Assembly (NCBI GenBank): GCA_024640385.1
Contig: JAHEFC010000234.1
Coordinates: forward strand, 1-6,320
Source: Sphingobacteriales bacterium
GTDB lineage: Bacteria; Bacteroidota; Bacteroidia; Chitinophagales; Chitinophagaceae
Length of the DNA stretch: 6,320 nt
Reading direction: 5' to 3'
In this document: positions 4,535 through 6,320 of the stretch, piece after piece
Layout of the letters: each line of letters opens with the position of its first letter
Numbering within the stretch: position 1 is the stretch's first letter
The notes under the pieces: generated by a model
Seen by the model: only the letters and a program-made list of their open reading frames with translations
Told to the model about the DNA's origin: nothing
Database searches by the model: none
Translations under genes and position numbers: made by a program

Positions 4535-6320
4535 TCCCTGATTAAACATCTTCAACAAATAATCCTGCTTAAACTCGATATAAGTTGGCGACCCGTCAGG
4601 TGTTGTATTGGGAAGCCGGCATTCAAATAGATCGCTGATCAGCGATCGCATTTCTTTTTCGGTCAAAGCCTTGCCTGGCTTAACGGAACGCTGGTGAATC
4701 AAGGTCCGGATCAGTTTTTCCCTTTTTGAGAATTTGAGATCGCTGCTGAAATGTTTGTATTGCTCTACCAGGTTTTCAATCATGTTTTTCTCATTTCCCT
4801 GTTCCAGGTCTGAAGGCGTGCCTTGTATTACATAGCAATGCTGGCCGAATGGTTCAAGCAGGTAACCCAGGTGTAAAAGATCCGGAAGCAGGTCGCCCAG
4901 CATAGCCGCATCAGCCGGAGAAAGCTCCAGGGTTTGCGGGAAAAGACTTCTTTGTGTAGCAACCGGTTTTCCCGTTGCGGCATCTGTGAATTTCTCGTAC
5001 AATACCCTTTCATGCGCCAGCTGCTGGTTCACCACCAGAAAACCGCGGTTGGTTGTGACCAGGATGAACATGTTCTGCATCTGCACCAGGGGAGCATCTT
5101 CTGCTATTTGGAGGCTTTGCGAGATTCTTGCAGGGATGGATTCAAACTCCGGCAGGGAAACCGATTCGGTTTTTTGCGGTTCGGTATAGAATTCCTTCCA
5201 GTTCTTAAGCCCGCTGTTCTTGTCAATGAAATGGGCCTGGTGTTTCTGGGTGAAGCTCTGGAACAAATGTGACGATGCAGCATTATCCTGTTTCTCCCTT
5301 GTGAAAGGTTTGCTGATCGCATCCAATTGCTGCACATTGGGGTCAAGATCGAAATCCAGTGTGGGCATCACGCTGTACTGCGCAAGAGCATGTTTAACGG
5401 CCGACTGTACAAAAGCGTATACGATCTTTTCATCATCAAACTTGATCTCCTGTTTGGTTGGATGCACATTGATATCAAGATGAGCGGGGTCCATATCAAT
5501 AAAAAGAACATAGAGAGGATAAGAGTCAGAGGGTATCAGATCCTGGTAAGCACTCATGATGGCATGATTCAGATACCCACTCCTGATATACCTGTTGTTG
5601 ACAAAAATATACTGGTCTCCCCTTGTTTTTTTTGCAGTATCCGGCTTGCCAACAAATCCCCTGATATTGAGATAGTCTGTCTGCTCCTGCACGCTGACAA
5701 GTTTTGCATTATACTGACTGCCCAGCAATTGCACGATGCGCTGTTTAAGATTTCCTTTTTCAAGATGGAATACCTGCTGCCCGTTGCTGGTGAGGGAAAA
5801 AAATAGTTCCGGGAACGACAGTGCAACATGGATGAATTCATCAACTATATGCCTGGTCTCCGCCGCATTGCTTTTCAGGAAATTCCTTCTGGCCGGTACA
5901 TTGAAGAACAGGTTCTTCATGGAAATACTTGTTCCGTTGTTGGCAGAGCAGGGCTCCTGCACCTTTACCACACTGTTGTCTATCTCAATATATGTGCCCA
6001 GCTGGTCCTCATTTCTTTTGGTGCGCAGCTCTACCTGGGAAACCGCTGCGATAGAAGCCAGTGCCTCACCCCTGAACCCCATGGTCCTGATCTGGAAAAG
6101 ATCATCGATCTTCCGGATCTTGGATGTGGCATGACGTTCAAAACTCATCCTGGCGTCAGTTTCACTCATACCCTTACCGTTATCTATAACCTGAACCAGG
6201 GATTTGCCTGCATCCTGTATGATCAGTTTTATTTCAGTAGCACCTGCATCAACTGCATTCTCCAACAGTTCTTTCACAGCACTTGCCGGACGTTGGATCA
6301 CTTCACCAGCGGCGATCTGG
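4532..6320 (-). CDS. mutL: DNA mismatch repair protein MutL, N-terminus cut by the window edge
   Basis: GHKL ATPase that links MutS mismatch recognition to strand incision and excision. Visible: 595 residues, starting with QIAAGE, an invariant motif normally about 15-20 residues from the start. The true start therefore lies beyond 6320, and the GTG at 6301 is internal (its Val completes QIAAGEV). Numbering from that Val, the ATPase motifs are KELLENAVDAG (10-20; Glu11, Asn15), DNGKGM (40-45), RHATSKI (56-62), GFRGEAL (75-81) and GTSISMKNLFFNVPARR (123-139). The transducer domain has DINVHPTKQEIKF (276-288). A low-complexity linker (about 320-405) leads to the C-terminal dimerisation domain. 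There the endonuclease motif DQHA(x)2E(x)4E reads NQQLAHERVLYE (425-436), and the Zn-site motif CPHGRP reads TPDGSP (567-572), so metal-dependent nicking is doubtful. The gene is convergent with dacB and ends within the heptamer repeats. Confidence 0.97.
   Translation of the reverse strand, partial: QIAAGEVIQRPASAVKELLENAVDAGATEIKLIIQDAGKSLVQVIDNGKGMSETDARMSFERHATSKIRKIDDLFQIRTMGFRGEALASIAAVSQVELRTKRNEDQLGTYIEIDNSVVKVQEPCSANNGTSISMKNLFFNVPARRNFLKSNAAETRHIVDEFIHVALSFPELFFSLTSNGQQVFHLEKGNLKQRIVQLLGSQYNAKLVSVQEQTDYLNIRGFVGKPDTAKKTRGDQYIFVNNRYIRSGYLNHAIMSAYQDLIPSDSYPLYVLFIDMDPAHLDINVHPTKQEIKFDDEKIVYAFVQSAVKHALAQYSVMPTLDFDLDPNVQQLDAISKPFTREKQDNAASSHLFQSFTQKHQAHFIDKNSGLKNWKEFYTEPQKTESVSLPEFESIPARISQSLQIAEDAPLVQMQNMFILVTTNRGFLVVNQQLAHERVLYEKFTDAATGKPVATQRSLFPQTLELSPADAAMLGDLLPDLLHLGYLLEPFGQHCYVIQGTPSDLEQGNEKNMIENLVEQYKHFSSDLKFSKREKLIRTLIHQRSVKPGKALTEKEMRSLISDLFECRLPNTTPDGSPTYIEFKQDYLLKMFNQG
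5626..5633 (-). repeat. A8 homopolymer tract inside mutL
   Basis: Eight T on the plus strand, A8 on the mutL coding strand, covering the Ala-Lys-Lys-Thr codons at residues 223-226 (numbered from the Val encoded at 6301). Gain or loss of one base would shift the frame well before the C-terminal domain. A second tract, seven bases long, lies at 5797-5803 in the same gene. Confidence 0.85.

Noticed and set aside
4445..4630. Rightward open frame of 61 codons across the dacB-mutL gap, with a periodic RLSPFAF-like peptide
   Set aside because: The periodicity is only the translation of 7-bp DNA repeats, and the frame continues antisense into mutL.
6299..6301. GTG at 6301 as the mutL start
   Set aside because: It encodes the Val of the invariant QIAAGEV motif; the reading frame continues upstream to the window edge with QIAAGE.

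Overview
The window looks like core chromosome from a member of the Bacteroidota, most likely near the Chitinophagaceae/Sphingobacteriia. This rests on: (i) an arginase-family protein of the degenerate type I associate with this phylum; (ii) a TAnnTTTG -7 promoter element just upstream of it; (iii) a near absence of Shine-Dalgarno sequences; and (iv) a MutL whose C-terminal metal-site motifs are eroded in the way I recall for Bacteroidota. No database search was possible, so the taxon is an inference.

Layout, left to right. Bases 1-1827 hold a leftward two-gene unit: pheS (phenylalanyl-tRNA synthetase alpha subunit), then a 3-hydroxyacyl-CoA dehydrogenase gene that starts in an ATGA overlap with the pheS stop and runs off the left edge. 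Bases 1828-1914 are a short divergent promoter region. Bases 1915-4402 hold a rightward pair 4 bp apart: an arginase/formimidoylglutamase-like protein with half of its binuclear metal site apparently lost, and a lipoprotein-type D-alanyl-D-alanine carboxypeptidase (PBP4/DacB) with all three active-site motifs. Bases 4403-4531 are a convergent intergenic region made almost entirely of 7-bp repeats (TCGCCTY) and their inverted copies, reaching exactly into the stop codons of both flanking genes. Bases 4532-6320 hold mutL, leftward, missing only its first residues at the right edge.

The genes do not form one pathway: translation, acyl-CoA metabolism, a ureohydrolase-fold protein, cell-wall remodelling and mismatch repair. 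I see no mobile element, CRISPR array, RNA gene or defence system. The points most worth a second look are the heptamer/inverted-repeat element between dacB and mutL, the one-metal arginase-like active site, and the MutL with a degraded endonuclease motif and homopolymer tracts.
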